Assembly: GCF_042643245.1 (NCBI RefSeq)
Contig: NZ_JBHRSK010000004.1
Location: 620,001-684,000, forward strand
Source of the DNA: Acidimangrovimonas pyrenivorans
GTDB taxonomy: Bacteria; Pseudomonadota; Alphaproteobacteria; Rhodobacterales; Rhodobacteraceae
Direction of reading: 5' to 3'
Length of the DNA stretch: 64,000 bases
The position numbers were made by a program, and so were the translations under genes. Below, piece after piece: positions 17,611 through 26,360 of the stretch. Every line of letters starts with the position of its first letter. Positions within the stretch are counted from its first letter, which is position 1. The notes under the pieces were generated by a model. It made no database searches and had not been told where the DNA came from. It saw only the letters and a program-made list of their open reading frames with translations.

Positions 17611-18414
17611 ATGCCCCTGCCCGCCCGCGCCGCCCTGTTCTACCTGCTTAGCCTCGGATTTTCCTGGAACTACTGGGGCTGGATGCTGGCCAGTGGTCGT
17701 CACGTCGCGCCGGACACCCCCTATAGCCACCTGCCCGGCCTGCTGGGCCCGCTGTTGGCGGCCGGGATTGCCACCGCGCTCACCGAGGGCCGCCCCGGGC
17801 TGCGCCGCCTGCTGGGCGATGCGGTCCGTTTCCCGAAACGCCCCGGTATCATCCTCGCCCTGATCCTCGCCCCGCCGGCCCTTGCCGCGGCCTGGATCGC
17901 GGCCGCCGCCCTCCGCGGCCAGCCGCTGCCGCCGCTCGCCGATGTCCTCGCCTATCCCGGCCTGCCCGCCGGCCTTCCGGCCCCGGCGCTGCCGCTGATC
18001 GTGCTGCTGCTCAACGGCTACGGCGAGGAGGCGGGCTGGCGCGGCTACCTGTTGCCGCTGCTCCTGCCCCGGCTCGGCCGGTTCCGCGCCACCCTGACCG
18101 TCGCCGCGCTGTGGCTTTTCTGGCACCTGCCGTTGTTCTGGCTCAACGCCTCGATGACGGCGCTGATCGGCCCGATGGTCATCGGCTGGGCCATCGGCCT
18201 CACCCTCGGCCCCTTCGTCCTCAGCCATCTCTACCTGATCTCGGGCCGCAGCCTGCCGGCCGTGGTGCTGTGGCACCTCGCCTACAACCTCTCGGTCGCA
18301 ACACCGGCGACCGCGGGCCTCCCGGCCGCCTTCGTCTCGGCCGTGGTCATGCTCTGGGGCCTCGGCATCGCGATCCACTGGGCGCGGATCAGCCGCTCCC
18401 GAGGATCGCCTTGA
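17611..18414 (+). CDS. CPBP-family intramembrane metalloprotease
   Basis: Multi-pass protein (267 aa) of the CAAX-protease/bacteriocin-processing (CPBP, Abi) family. The three catalytic motifs are present: EExxxR as EEAGWRGY (Glu139, Glu140), FxxxH as FWHLPLFW (His172) and HxxxN as HLAYNL (His222). Members are thought to be membrane glutamate proteases; bacterial substrates are mostly unknown. It lies 61 bp after the ABC operon, with a GGAGG ribosome site. Its 3' end overlaps the convergent lytic-transglycosylase gene by 26 bp. Confidence 0.9.
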   Translation: MPLPARAALFYLLSLGFSWNYWGWMLASGRHVAPDTPYSHLPGLLGPLLAAGIATALTEGRPGLRRLLGDAVRFPKRPGIILALILAPPALAAAWIAAAALRGQPLPPLADVLAYPGLPAGLPAPALPLIVLLLNGYGEEAGWRGYLLPLLLPRLGRFRATLTVAALWLFWHLPLFWLNASMTALIGPMVIGWAIGLTLGPFVLSHLYLISGRSLPAVVLWHLAYNLSVATPATAGLPAAFVSAVVMLWGLGIAIHWARISRSRGSP

Positions 18415-19024
18415 CGTAATTCCGGGTCTCGGCATAGGGCGGCACGCCGCCATGCTTCTCGACCGCCTCGGGCCCGGCATTGTAGGCCGCCAGCGCCAGC
18501 CGCCAGCTGCCGAAGCGGTCGTACATCATCCGCAGATAGCGCGCGCCGCCGTCGAGATTCTCGCGCGGGTCGGTCGAATCGACCCCCATGTGCCGTGCCG
18601 TCTCGGGCATCAGCTGCGCCAGCCCCTTCGCCCCCTTGTCCGAGACCGCGCGGTGGTTCCAGCCCGACTCCCGCTGCACCAGCCGCAGGAACAGATCCTC
18701 CGGGATGCCGTGGCGCCGCGCCGCCGCCCGCGCCAGCGCCAGGAACTGGCCGCTGTAGCGCCCCTGGTAACGCGGGACACTGCCGTCCTCGATCTTGGGC
18801 TTGAGCCGGTCGGAATGGGAATACTGGCTCGCCAGCCGGCCATCGAGCAGCTTGGTCTGCGAGCGGAACAGCTGAACGCGCGAGTTGGAGGTCGACAGCC
18901 GCAGCCCGCCATCGCCCGCCCGCGCCGCGGCGCCAGTGCCGAGCGCGACCGCCAGCGTCCCGGCCAGCAGCGCGCCTTTTCGCGCCATGCCCGTCGCCAT
19001 GCCTGTCGTCGCAATGCCCGTCAT
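18389..19024 (-). CDS. Lytic transglycosylase (SLT family)
   Basis: Cleaves peptidoglycan glycan strands to 1,6-anhydromuropeptides. The 211-aa reading starts MTGIATTGMATGMARKGALL, giving a signal peptide that ends near ARA-GD (about 36). The catalytic Glu119 is in LVQRESGWN, with the family motifs GAKGLAQLMPETA and LALAAYNAGPEAV downstream. A longer upstream reading exists but is out of keeping with a signal peptide. Two internal Mets (9 and 13) are alternative starts. It ends inside the convergent CPBP gene and diverges from ssb. Confidence 0.9.
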   Translation of the reverse strand: MTGIATTGMATGMARKGALLAGTLAVALGTGAAARAGDGGLRLSTSNSRVQLFRSQTKLLDGRLASQYSHSDRLKPKIEDGSVPRYQGRYSGQFLALARAAARRHGIPEDLFLRLVQRESGWNHRAVSDKGAKGLAQLMPETARHMGVDSTDPRENLDGGARYLRMMYDRFGSWRLALAAYNAGPEAVEKHGGVPPYAETRNYVKAILGSG

Positions 19025-19178
19025 CGCTCGCCCCTCGTCCAGCCCGGCGCAATATAGGGGAAAATGCCATCCCCCGCCAGCCGCGGCCCCTGCGCCGACG
19101 ATTTCCCGCCGATAAGGCTTTAGGAACCCGTCTGCCGTGATATATGCAGGGTCCACAAGGATTCGACGGGAGAAACGC

Positions 19179-19703
19179 ATGGCAGGCTCGGTCAACAAGG
19201 TCATTCTGGTAGGCAATCTGGGCCGCGACCCCGAGGTGCGCAGCTTCTCCAACGGCGGCAAGGTGTGCAACCTGCGCATCGCCACCTCCGAGACCTGGCG
19301 CGACCGCAACACCGGCGAGCGGCGCGAGCGGACCGAGTGGCACTCGGTCGCGATCTTCTCGGAGCCGCTGGCCAAGATCGCCGAGCAATATCTGCGCAAG
19401 GGCTCGAAGGTCTATATCGAGGGCCAGCTGGAAACCCGCAAATGGCAGGACCAGTCGGGCCAGGACCGCTATTCGACCGAGGTCGTGCTGCGCCCCTATC
19501 GCGGCGAGCTGACCCTGCTCGACAGCCGCGGCGAAGGCGGTGGCGGCGGCTTCGGCGGCAATGGCGGCGGTTATGACAGCGGCCCGTCGGGCGGCGGCTA
19601 CGGCGGCGGCTCGGACCAGGGCGGCGGCTATGGCGGCGGCGGCGGTTTCGGCGGCGGCTCCGGGGGCGGCCGCGGCGACATGGACGACGAAATCCCGTTC
19701 TGA
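19179..19703 (+). CDS. ssb: Single-stranded DNA-binding protein
   Basis: Binds ssDNA during replication, recombination and repair. The 174-aa protein starts MAGSVNKVILVGNLGRDPEV (the usual SSB start, preferred over an in-frame start 14 codons upstream). It has an OB-fold over about 1-110 (motifs WRDRNTGERRERTEWHSV and YIEGQLETRKW). A Gly-rich linker runs from 123 to 165, and the acidic partner-binding tip DMDDEIPF is complete. A strong terminator follows. A TATATG -10-like element lies about 35 bp upstream of the start. Confidence 0.98.
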   Translation: MAGSVNKVILVGNLGRDPEVRSFSNGGKVCNLRIATSETWRDRNTGERRERTEWHSVAIFSEPLAKIAEQYLRKGSKVYIEGQLETRKWQDQSGQDRYSTEVVLRPYRGELTLLDSRGEGGGGGFGGNGGGYDSGPSGGGYGGGSDQGGGYGGGGGFGGGSGGGRGDMDDEIPF

Positions 19704-19724
19704 GCCCGTCCCGAGCCAATTTCC

Positions 19725-19750
19725 AAGGGGGCCCGCACGGCCCCCTTTTT
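19725..19750 (+). terminator. Rho-independent terminator of ssb
   Basis: GGGGGCC/GGCCCCC stem with CGCAC loop followed by TTTTT, about 20 bp after the ssb stop. Clear U-run and GC stem. Confidence 0.92.
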
Positions 19751-19795
19751 CATGCCCGGCCACAAGCGCACGCCGCCTTTCCGCTTTCACCTGAG

Positions 19796-19861
19796 TGGAA
19801 ATATCCTCGGGGGTGAATGCGCGCCAAGGCGCGCAGAGGGGGCAGACGGCCCCCTGCCCGG
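19796..19861 (+). repeat. GAAATA/G-rich hairpin element, copy 2
   Basis: Begins tggaaatatcctcgggggtg, then GCGCGCC/GGCGCGC and GGGGGC/GCCCCC-type stems. It shares the AAATATCCTCGGGGG box with copy 4 at 55701. It lies between the ssb terminator and the 15-bp tandem repeat. Confidence 0.65.
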
Positions 19862-19928
19862 CCACCACGCCCGCGACACCGGGCAGCACGCAGCGCGACC
19901 GCCACGGCCCCGCCGCCGCAGGCGGCCC

Positions 19929-19988
19929 GGCCCAAACCAACCCGGCCCAGACCAACCCGGCCCAGACCAACCCGGCCCAAACCAACCC
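19929..19988. repeat. Tandem repeat, 4 x 15 bp
   Basis: Four head-to-tail copies of GGCCCARACCAACCC (R = A or G), units at 19929, 19944, 19959 and 19974. It sits 55 bp past the aroB stop in the convergent ssb/aroB spacer (19704-20042), which otherwise holds the ssb terminator and repeat copy 2. The 15-bp period would keep a reading frame, but no gene with a ribosome site covers it. Confidence 0.9.
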
Positions 19989-20042
19989 GCAGCTCGGCCG
20001 CACGGCCGCGCCGCAGGGGCTGGAGCATCTTGGAACCGTAGA

Positions 20043-21155
<1,113 letters not shown>

Positions 21156-21156
21156 C

Positions 21157-21702
21157 TCAGATCCTTTCCAGCACGTCGGGCCGCGCCGCCAATGCCTCGA
21201 TCACCTTCTCGGCCATCTGCTCGACCGAATAGGACGGGTCGGCATCGACCGCGATATCGGCCTTGGCATATTCCGGCACCCGGGCCTCGTAAAGCGCCGC
21301 CAGGGTGGCGCGCGGGTTCTCGGTGCGCAACAGCGGCCGGGTCGAGCGGTGCCGGACCCGGTTCCACAGCAGCTCGAGATCGGCCCGCAGCCAGACCGCG
21401 ACGCCGCAGGCCGAGATCAGGCCCTGGTTCTTTTCCGACAGGAAGGCGCCGCCGCCGGTCGACAGCACGCAGGGCTTGCCGGCCAGCAGCCGCGCCAGCA
21501 CCTGGGTTTCCTTGAGCCGGAAGAACGGCTCGCCGTCGCGGGCGAAGATCTCGGCGATGGTCATGTTCGCCGCCTTCTCGATCTCCTCGTCCGAATCGAG
21601 GAAGGGAACGTCCAGCATCCGCGCCAGCTGGGTGCCGACGGCGGTCTTGCCGGCGCCCATCATCCCCACCATAACCACCGTTTTCTTCAGCTCCCAGGCC
21701 AC
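21157..21702 (-). CDS. aroK: Shikimate kinase
   Basis: Phosphorylates shikimate at O3 with ATP. The 181-aa protein has the P-loop GMMGAGKT at residues 13-20, a DSDEEIEK shikimate-binding segment (33 onward), FFRLKETQVL with the substrate Arg, and the GGGAFLSEKN loop. It forms the usual aroK-aroB operon. The start ATG at 21702 diverges from the small membrane gene at 21835 over 132 bp. Confidence 0.96.
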   Translation of the reverse strand: MAWELKKTVVMVGMMGAGKTAVGTQLARMLDVPFLDSDEEIEKAANMTIAEIFARDGEPFFRLKETQVLARLLAGKPCVLSTGGGAFLSEKNQGLISACGVAVWLRADLELLWNRVRHRSTRPLLRTENPRATLAALYEARVPEYAKADIAVDADPSYSVEQMAEKVIEALAARPDVLERI

Positions 21703-21834
21703 TGGGCAGTCTCTCGCCTACAACAAAGTTTGTCCCCTCAATGGCGTGAAGTTCGGCGAATTGCCATATATAATCCGCGAAAGCCGCCACGCGGGCGGGG
21801 CAAAAGACGGCAAAGGGCAAAAGGGGCAGGTGTG

Positions 21835-21972
21835 ATGGGGCGTTTGGCGAAAGCATTCGTGGTTCTTATTCTTCTCGGCTTGGTGGCCCTGGTGGGCTAT
21901 GCCTACTATCCCGGCACGCTGACGCCGCCGGCCCGGCATGTCGATCAGCCGGTACAGTTGAATGTCGACTAG
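21835..21972 (+). CDS. 45-aa single-pass membrane peptide
   Basis: Short gene reading MGRLAKAFVVLILLGLVALV, then GYAYYPGTLTPPARHVDQPV and a five-residue tail (QLNVD). It has one transmembrane helix (about 5-25) and a Pro-rich short periplasmic tail. A GGGGCAGGTG ribosome site precedes the ATG. It overlaps the start of the next gene (21962) by 11 bp, so the two are translationally coupled. Function unknown; the coupling implies a role with the exported protein that follows. Confidence 0.75.
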   Translation: MGRLAKAFVVLILLGLVALVGYAYYPGTLTPPARHVDQPVQLNVD

Positions 21973-23761
21973 CAGGCGGATTGCCGGACGCGGCTGCGCC
22001 CTGGCCGCGCTGGCGGCGACGGCGCTCGGGCCGCTCGCAGCCCGCGCCGAGGCGCCGATGTCGGCGATCGACTGGTTGTCGAAATCGGTCACCCGGCCGG
22101 CGGTGCAATCGGCCTTGCCTCACCGCCTGCCGCCAACGCGCGATCCCGCCGCGGCGCCACCCGTCCCGCCGGCCGTCCCGCCCGGCTCGCTGCCCCCCGG
22201 CACCGCGCTCCCCGGCACCACGCTCCCCGGCACCACGCCCGGCAGCGCCGCGCCGGCAGCCATGGCACCGGGCGGCGGTCTGCCTCCGGGAACCATGACC
22301 CGGCCCGAGACGCCTGGAACGCCCGGCTTGCCCGGCACCGCTCCGGGCAGCGCCCCGCAGGGTGCGGCTCCCGACTCGGGCGCCGTGCCCGGCTCGGTCG
22401 CGGTCTCGGTGCTGCGCAAGGGGCCGGCGCTGGACGGGGTCGGGCTGTTGCCGGTGCAGAAGACCGGCCTACCGCGCGATCTCTGGGGCAAGACGCCGAC
22501 CAAGGACCTGGTCCAGCTGATCCGGCAGGAGACTCTCGACACCCTGCCGGCGCTGCGGCAACTGCTCTACACCATCCTGCTGGCCGAGGTCGATCCGCCC
22601 GCCGACAGCACCGGCGACGGCCGGCTGCTGCTGGCCCGGATCGACCGGCTGCTCGATCTCGGCGCGCTCGATCAGGCCGAGGCTCTGCTGCAGCTCTCGG
22701 GCACCGACCGGCCCGAGCTGTTCCGGCGCTGGTTCGACGTCACCCTGCTTCTGGGCGACGAGAACCGGGCCTGCCAGACCATGCGCGGCTCGCCCGATGT
22801 CGCCCCGACCTTCCCGGCCCGGATCTTCTGCCTTGCCCGCTCGGGCGACTGGAACGCCGCCGCGCTGACACTGCGCACCGCCGAGGCGCTCGGCTTCGTC
22901 ACCGGCGAACAGAGCGCGCTGCTGGAACGCTTCCTCGATCCCGAGATCGAGGACGGCGCCGATCCGCTGCCGCCGCCCTCGCGCCCCTCGCCGCTGGTCT
23001 GGCGGATGATGGAGGCGATCGGCGAACCGATGCCGACCAACACTCTGCCGGTCGCCTTCGCCCAGGGCGACCTGCGCTCGAATGCCGGCTGGAAGCAGCA
23101 GATCGAGGCCGCCGAGCGGCTGGTGCGCACCGGCGCCGTCTCGCCCAACCGGCTGCTGGGGCTTTACACCGAACGTCGTCCGGCGGCCTCGGGCGGGGTC
23201 TGGGACCGGGTCGCGGCGATCCAGAGCTTCGACAACGCGGTGACGCGCGGCGATCCGAAGGCCATCGCCCACAGCCTGCCGACGGCCTGGAAGGCGATGC
23301 GCGCGGCGCGGCTCGAAGTGGCCTTCGCCCAGCTCTACGGCGCCCGGCTGGCCAGGCTGCCGCTGACCGGTCCCGCCGCCGCCATCGCCTATCGCGTCGG
23401 GCTGCTGTCGAAACGCTACGAAAGCATCGCCGCCCTGCACAAGCCGGCCGATGCCACCGAGGCCTTCCTGCGCGGCATCGCCCGCGGCGAGCTGTCCGGC
23501 ACCACCCCGCCCGACGCGATGGGCCGGGCCATCGCCGCCGCCTTCGCCACCCCGGCGCCGGTGCCGCAGGACCTGGACCGGCTGCTGCAGGACCAGCGGC
23601 TGGGCGAGGCGATCCTGCGCGCCATCGACCGGGTCTCGACCGGCGCCCAGGGCGACCTGCGCGGCGTCACCGACGGGCTGGCGCTGCTGCGCCGGGTCGG
23701 GCTCGAGGATGCCGCCCGCCAGACCGCATTGCAGCTGATGCTGCTGCACCGGCAGGAGTGA
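21962..23761 (+). CDS. Exported protein of unknown function with Pro/Gly/Thr-rich linker
   Basis: 599 aa. A signal peptide is visible (about 1-29, LAALAATALGPLAARA). Residues 55-140 are a low-complexity linker built on PPGT/LPGT/PGSA-type repeats. The rest (about 150-599) is alpha-helical, rich in Leu, Ala and Arg, with no catalytic motif I recognise. The helical, repeat-like periodicity (for example RIDRLLDLGALDQAEALLQL) could be TPR/SEL-like, which is only a guess. It is sandwiched between the 45-aa membrane peptide and xerD and probably co-transcribed with both. I cannot name a family. Confidence 0.85.
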   Translation: MSTSRRIAGRGCALAALAATALGPLAARAEAPMSAIDWLSKSVTRPAVQSALPHRLPPTRDPAAAPPVPPAVPPGSLPPGTALPGTTLPGTTPGSAAPAAMAPGGGLPPGTMTRPETPGTPGLPGTAPGSAPQGAAPDSGAVPGSVAVSVLRKGPALDGVGLLPVQKTGLPRDLWGKTPTKDLVQLIRQETLDTLPALRQLLYTILLAEVDPPADSTGDGRLLLARIDRLLDLGALDQAEALLQLSGTDRPELFRRWFDVTLLLGDENRACQTMRGSPDVAPTFPARIFCLARSGDWNAAALTLRTAEALGFVTGEQSALLERFLDPEIEDGADPLPPPSRPSPLVWRMMEAIGEPMPTNTLPVAFAQGDLRSNAGWKQQIEAAERLVRTGAVSPNRLLGLYTERRPAASGGVWDRVAAIQSFDNAVTRGDPKAIAHSLPTAWKAMRAARLEVAFAQLYGARLARLPLTGPAAAIAYRVGLLSKRYESIAALHKPADATEAFLRGIARGELSGTTPPDAMGRAIAAAFATPAPVPQDLDRLLQDQRLGEAILRAIDRVSTGAQGDLRGVTDGLALLRRVGLEDAARQTALQLMLLHRQE

Positions 23762-23763
23762 GG

Positions 23764-24708
23764 ATGGACGGCGCCGGCATCCCGATGGCGCGCTGGATCG
23801 CCACCTTCCTCGAGGCCCAAGCCGCCGAGGCCGACGCCGCGCGCAACACCCGCCTCGCCTATGGCCGCGACCTCGCCGACTTCTCGGGCTGGCTCGCCCG
23901 TCGCGGCCTGCATTTCGCCGATGCGACGCGCGAGGATATCGAGGCCTACCTGATTGCCTGCGACGCCGAGGGCCTGGCCCGCGCGACCCGGGCACGGCGG
24001 CTGTCGGCGATCCGCCAGCTCTACCGCTTCGCCTATGACGAGGGCTGGCGCGCGGACAACCCGGCGCTGCGGATCAGCGGCCCGGGCAAGGACAAGCGGC
24101 TGCCCAGGACGCTCTCGGTCGCGGAGGTCGAGGCGCTGCTCGACGCGGCGCGCACGGCCGGGCGGCCCGGCGACCGGGTGCGCAACACCTGCCTGATGGA
24201 GCTGCTCTATGCCACCGGCATGCGGGTGAGCGAGCTGGTCGGCCTGCCGGTGGCGGCGGCGCGCGGCGATCCGCGCATGCTGCTGGTGCTGGGCAAGGGC
24301 GGCAAGGAGCGGATGGTGCCGCTGTCGCCCCCGGCCCGGACGGCGCTGGCGGCCTGGCTGCGCGAACGCGACGCGGCCGAGGAGGCGGCGCAGGCCAGGG
24401 GCAAGCCGGGCTCGAAATTCCTTTTCCCCAGCCATGCCGCCGCCGGCCACATGACCCGCCAACGCTTCTTCGGCCTGATCAAGGAACTGGCGCGCGCCGC
24501 CGGCATCGCGCCCGACAAGGTCACGCCGCATACCCTGCGCCACGCCTTTGCCACCCACCTGCTGGCCAACGGCGCCGATCTGCGGGCGATCCAGACCCTG
24601 CTCGGCCATGCCGATGTCGGCACCACCGAGATCTACACCCACGTCCTGGAGGAGCGGCTCAAGTCGCTGGTCCTCGACCACCACCCGCTGGCCCGCGACG
24701 ACGGCTAG
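23764..24708 (+). CDS. xerD: Site-specific tyrosine recombinase XerD
   Basis: Resolves chromosome dimers at dif with XerC and FtsK. The 314-aa product starts MDGAGIPMARWIATFLEAQA, 2 bp after the preceding stop; an in-frame GTG two codons earlier is possible. The N-terminal SAM-like domain includes NTRLAYGRDLADF. The catalytic set is complete: Arg154 (GMRVSEL), Lys in GKGGKER, His256 and Arg259 (HTLRH), His282 (LGHADVGTTEIY) and Tyr291. Length matches housekeeping XerD, and no integrase cargo or att-like repeats flank it. Its 3' end overlaps the convergent gene by 4 bp. Confidence 0.93.
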   Translation: MDGAGIPMARWIATFLEAQAAEADAARNTRLAYGRDLADFSGWLARRGLHFADATREDIEAYLIACDAEGLARATRARRLSAIRQLYRFAYDEGWRADNPALRISGPGKDKRLPRTLSVAEVEALLDAARTAGRPGDRVRNTCLMELLYATGMRVSELVGLPVAAARGDPRMLLVLGKGGKERMVPLSPPARTALAAWLRERDAAEEAAQARGKPGSKFLFPSHAAAGHMTRQRFFGLIKELARAAGIAPDKVTPHTLRHAFATHLLANGADLRAIQTLLGHADVGTTEIYTHVLEERLKSLVLDHHPLARDDG

Positions 24709-25201
24709 CGGCGCCGGCTCCAGACCCACCACAGGCCCCAGCCGAGCGCGCCGCCAAGCGCGGCTCCGCCCGCGCTCCAGAGCAGCAGGTAGGGAATGGT
24801 GAACATCCACATCGCCAGGGTCATGATCACCACCTCGGCGAAACCGCCCGGGCCGTGATAGCCCAGCATGCCGAACAGCTGGCCGCCGACCGCCACCAAC
24901 ACCCCGGCGAAGGCGCCCAGCGACACCAGCCGCCATTTCGCGACCCCCGCCGCATCCCCGGGCGGCACCCGTCGCAGCCCGCGGCGGACGATATAGGCCA
25001 GGACGAGATAGGGAGTCTCGGCCCACTGCGCCAACGGCAGGATCAGCATCGCCCCCCGCTGCCACGTGACCACCGCGATCCCCGCCGCCTGCAGCCGCTG
25101 CCGCGCGACGACGCCAGGGCCAGCGTCAGCAGCAGCCCGCCGATCCAGATCACGCGGGACAGCAGCCTGACCTGTCGCCGCCTGTCGTCTTCTCCGCGCA
25201 T
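24705..25201 (-). pseudogene. Small multi-pass membrane protein gene with a one-base frameshift
   Basis: Two frames join into one sensible protein. From ATG 25201, behind a GGAGG ribosome site 7 bp away, the frame reads MRGEDDRRRQVRLLSRVIWI, then GGLLLTLAL, the first half of a membrane helix. Near 25107-25114 it loses coherence, and the second frame continues VVARQRLQAAGIAVVTWQRG and runs to the stop at 24705 with three more membrane helices and WWVWSRRR. Restoring one base (GCGTCGTC to GCGGTCGTC) would give a 165-aa protein. Alternatively a shorter 122-aa protein starts at 25073. It may be a real decay or a sequencing error. Family unknown. Confidence 0.7.
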
Positions 25202-25535
25202 CGCTTCGCCTCCGGTCCGGCCCGCGCCCGGATCAGGTTGCCCCGCCCAAAGCCGCGAAGTCCTTGATGTGAATCACGCCACCGGCCGCTTCGGCTTCTT
25301 GCACTCGGGCCGATTTACTCGCGCGGCCCGGCGATGGGACCGCGGCGCACTCCCATGCGGTAAACCCAAGGTATAGGCCGCCGGTCCTGGGCCAAACCCC
25401 GCCGACCGACAGTGCCCCGGAGGCAGGATCCGGCCGGTCCGAGGCAAGGCAGCTTGCGGTTTCGCGAAATCACATATCAACCTTTGCATATGTTCACGCG
25501 AAGTTGAACGCACACCCGAAGCATGAGGGAAACCA
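25202..25535. other. Intergenic region without a convincing gene
   Basis: 334 bp between divergent genes. Short frames exist on both strands, but none has a ribosome site or coherent composition. The last 60 bp are relatively AT-rich (catatcaacctttgcatatg at about 25475-25495) and end in an AGGGAAACC ribosome site for the gene at 25536, so its promoter is probably here. No terminator or RNA gene is seen. Confidence 0.5.
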
Positions 25536-26129
25536 ATGCGAGACATGGCTTTCACGAGCACCGAGACCACGGACGAGTCCGAGCTGAACACCGGCTGGAC
25601 CGGCCATTGGATGAATTTCGACTGGGTCGCCGAGGAGACCGCCACGGACACGCCCGAGACGACCCAGACCACGGAGACGACGACCGCCCCCTATAGCGAC
25701 GAGGCGATCGCCGACCTGCTCTACATGATCGAGGAGGAGAAGCTGGCCGGGGATGTCTACGAGGCCTTCTACAAGGCCTATGGCCTGACCATCTTCGACA
25801 ACATCGCCCAGTCCGAGGACAGCCACTTCAGCGCCCTGATCCAGCAGGCCGAAACCCTCGGCATCGACACCGACCAGTTCGTGTTCGAACCCGCCGGCAC
25901 TTTCGTCAACGAGGAACTGCAGCAGCTCTACGACACGCTGATCGCCACCGGCAACGAGTCGGTGACCGCCGCGCTCGAAGTCGGTGTCGCGATCGAGGAG
26001 AAGGACATCGTCGATATCGCCGCGACGATCGAGGACGTCGCCGGCACCCAGCTGGCCGATGTCTACCAGAACCTGCTCGACGGCTCGGCCAACCACCTCG
26101 AGGCCTTCCAGGACGTGCTGATGGCCTGA
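25536..26129 (+). CDS. DUF2202 ferritin-like protein
   Basis: 197 aa, very acidic. After a Thr/Glu-rich N-terminus (about 1-60) comes the DUF2202 core: LLYMIEEEKLAGDVYEAFYK, FDNIAQSEDSHFSALIQQAE, VAIEEKDIVDIAATIEDV and SANHLEAFQDVL. The Glu and His residues in these helices (EEEKLA, ED.H, EEKD, NH) are placed like the di-metal ligands of ferritin-like four-helix proteins. Enzyme activity is not known. There is no signal peptide. It is monocistronic by position, with a strong hairpin downstream (26183-26221). Confidence 0.85.
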   Translation: MRDMAFTSTETTDESELNTGWTGHWMNFDWVAEETATDTPETTQTTETTTAPYSDEAIADLLYMIEEEKLAGDVYEAFYKAYGLTIFDNIAQSEDSHFSALIQQAETLGIDTDQFVFEPAGTFVNEELQQLYDTLIATGNESVTAALEVGVAIEEKDIVDIAATIEDVAGTQLADVYQNLLDGSANHLEAFQDVLMA

Positions 26130-26182
26130 GCCGCCCCCCCGGGGCGACGGCGGTCCTACCCCACCCGTTGCCGTCGCCCCCG

Positions 26183-26221
26183 CGCCCTGCCCTCCCCGTG
26201 TCCCGCGGGGGTGGCAGGGCG
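26183..26221 (+). terminator. Hairpin after DUF2202 gene
   Basis: CGCCCTGCC (26183-26191) pairs with GGCAGGGCG (26213-26221), with an inner CCCC/GGGG. It is a strong stem without a clear U-run; probably an mRNA 3' end. Confidence 0.5.
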
Positions 26222-26284
26222 CCCCTTCGGGGAACACCTTGCGCGCCCCTTCGGGACAGACCTTGCGCGCCCCGAAGGGGCGAC
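26220..26284. repeat. 24-bp tandem repeat (about 2.7 copies)
   Basis: CGCCCCTTCGGG followed by a variable step and ACCTTGCG recurs at 26220 and 26244. A third, partly inverted copy CGCCCCGAAGGGGCG starts at 26268. Each unit contains a small GCGCCCCTTCGGGG-type hairpin. It lies between the DUF2202 gene and the CorC-type gene. Confidence 0.75.
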
Positions 26285-26360
26285 AGCCGCTTGAAACGGC
26301 CTGCCGCGCGGCCCATAAGAAATCCATGCAGATTTCAGGACCCATCCCGGGAACACCCCG

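Noticed and set aside
15378..17612. Long antisense frame opposite the fused ABC ATPase
   Set aside because: Same cause: the ATPase on the other strand has complete motifs; the antisense product has none.
17611..18414. CPBP protease as part of a bacteriocin or phage-defence system
   Set aside because: No peptide precursor, exporter or toxin gene is adjacent; the label Abi is historical.
23764..24708. XerD as integrase of a mobile element
   Set aside because: Length, complete residues and context fit the housekeeping enzyme. No att-like direct repeats or cargo were seen.
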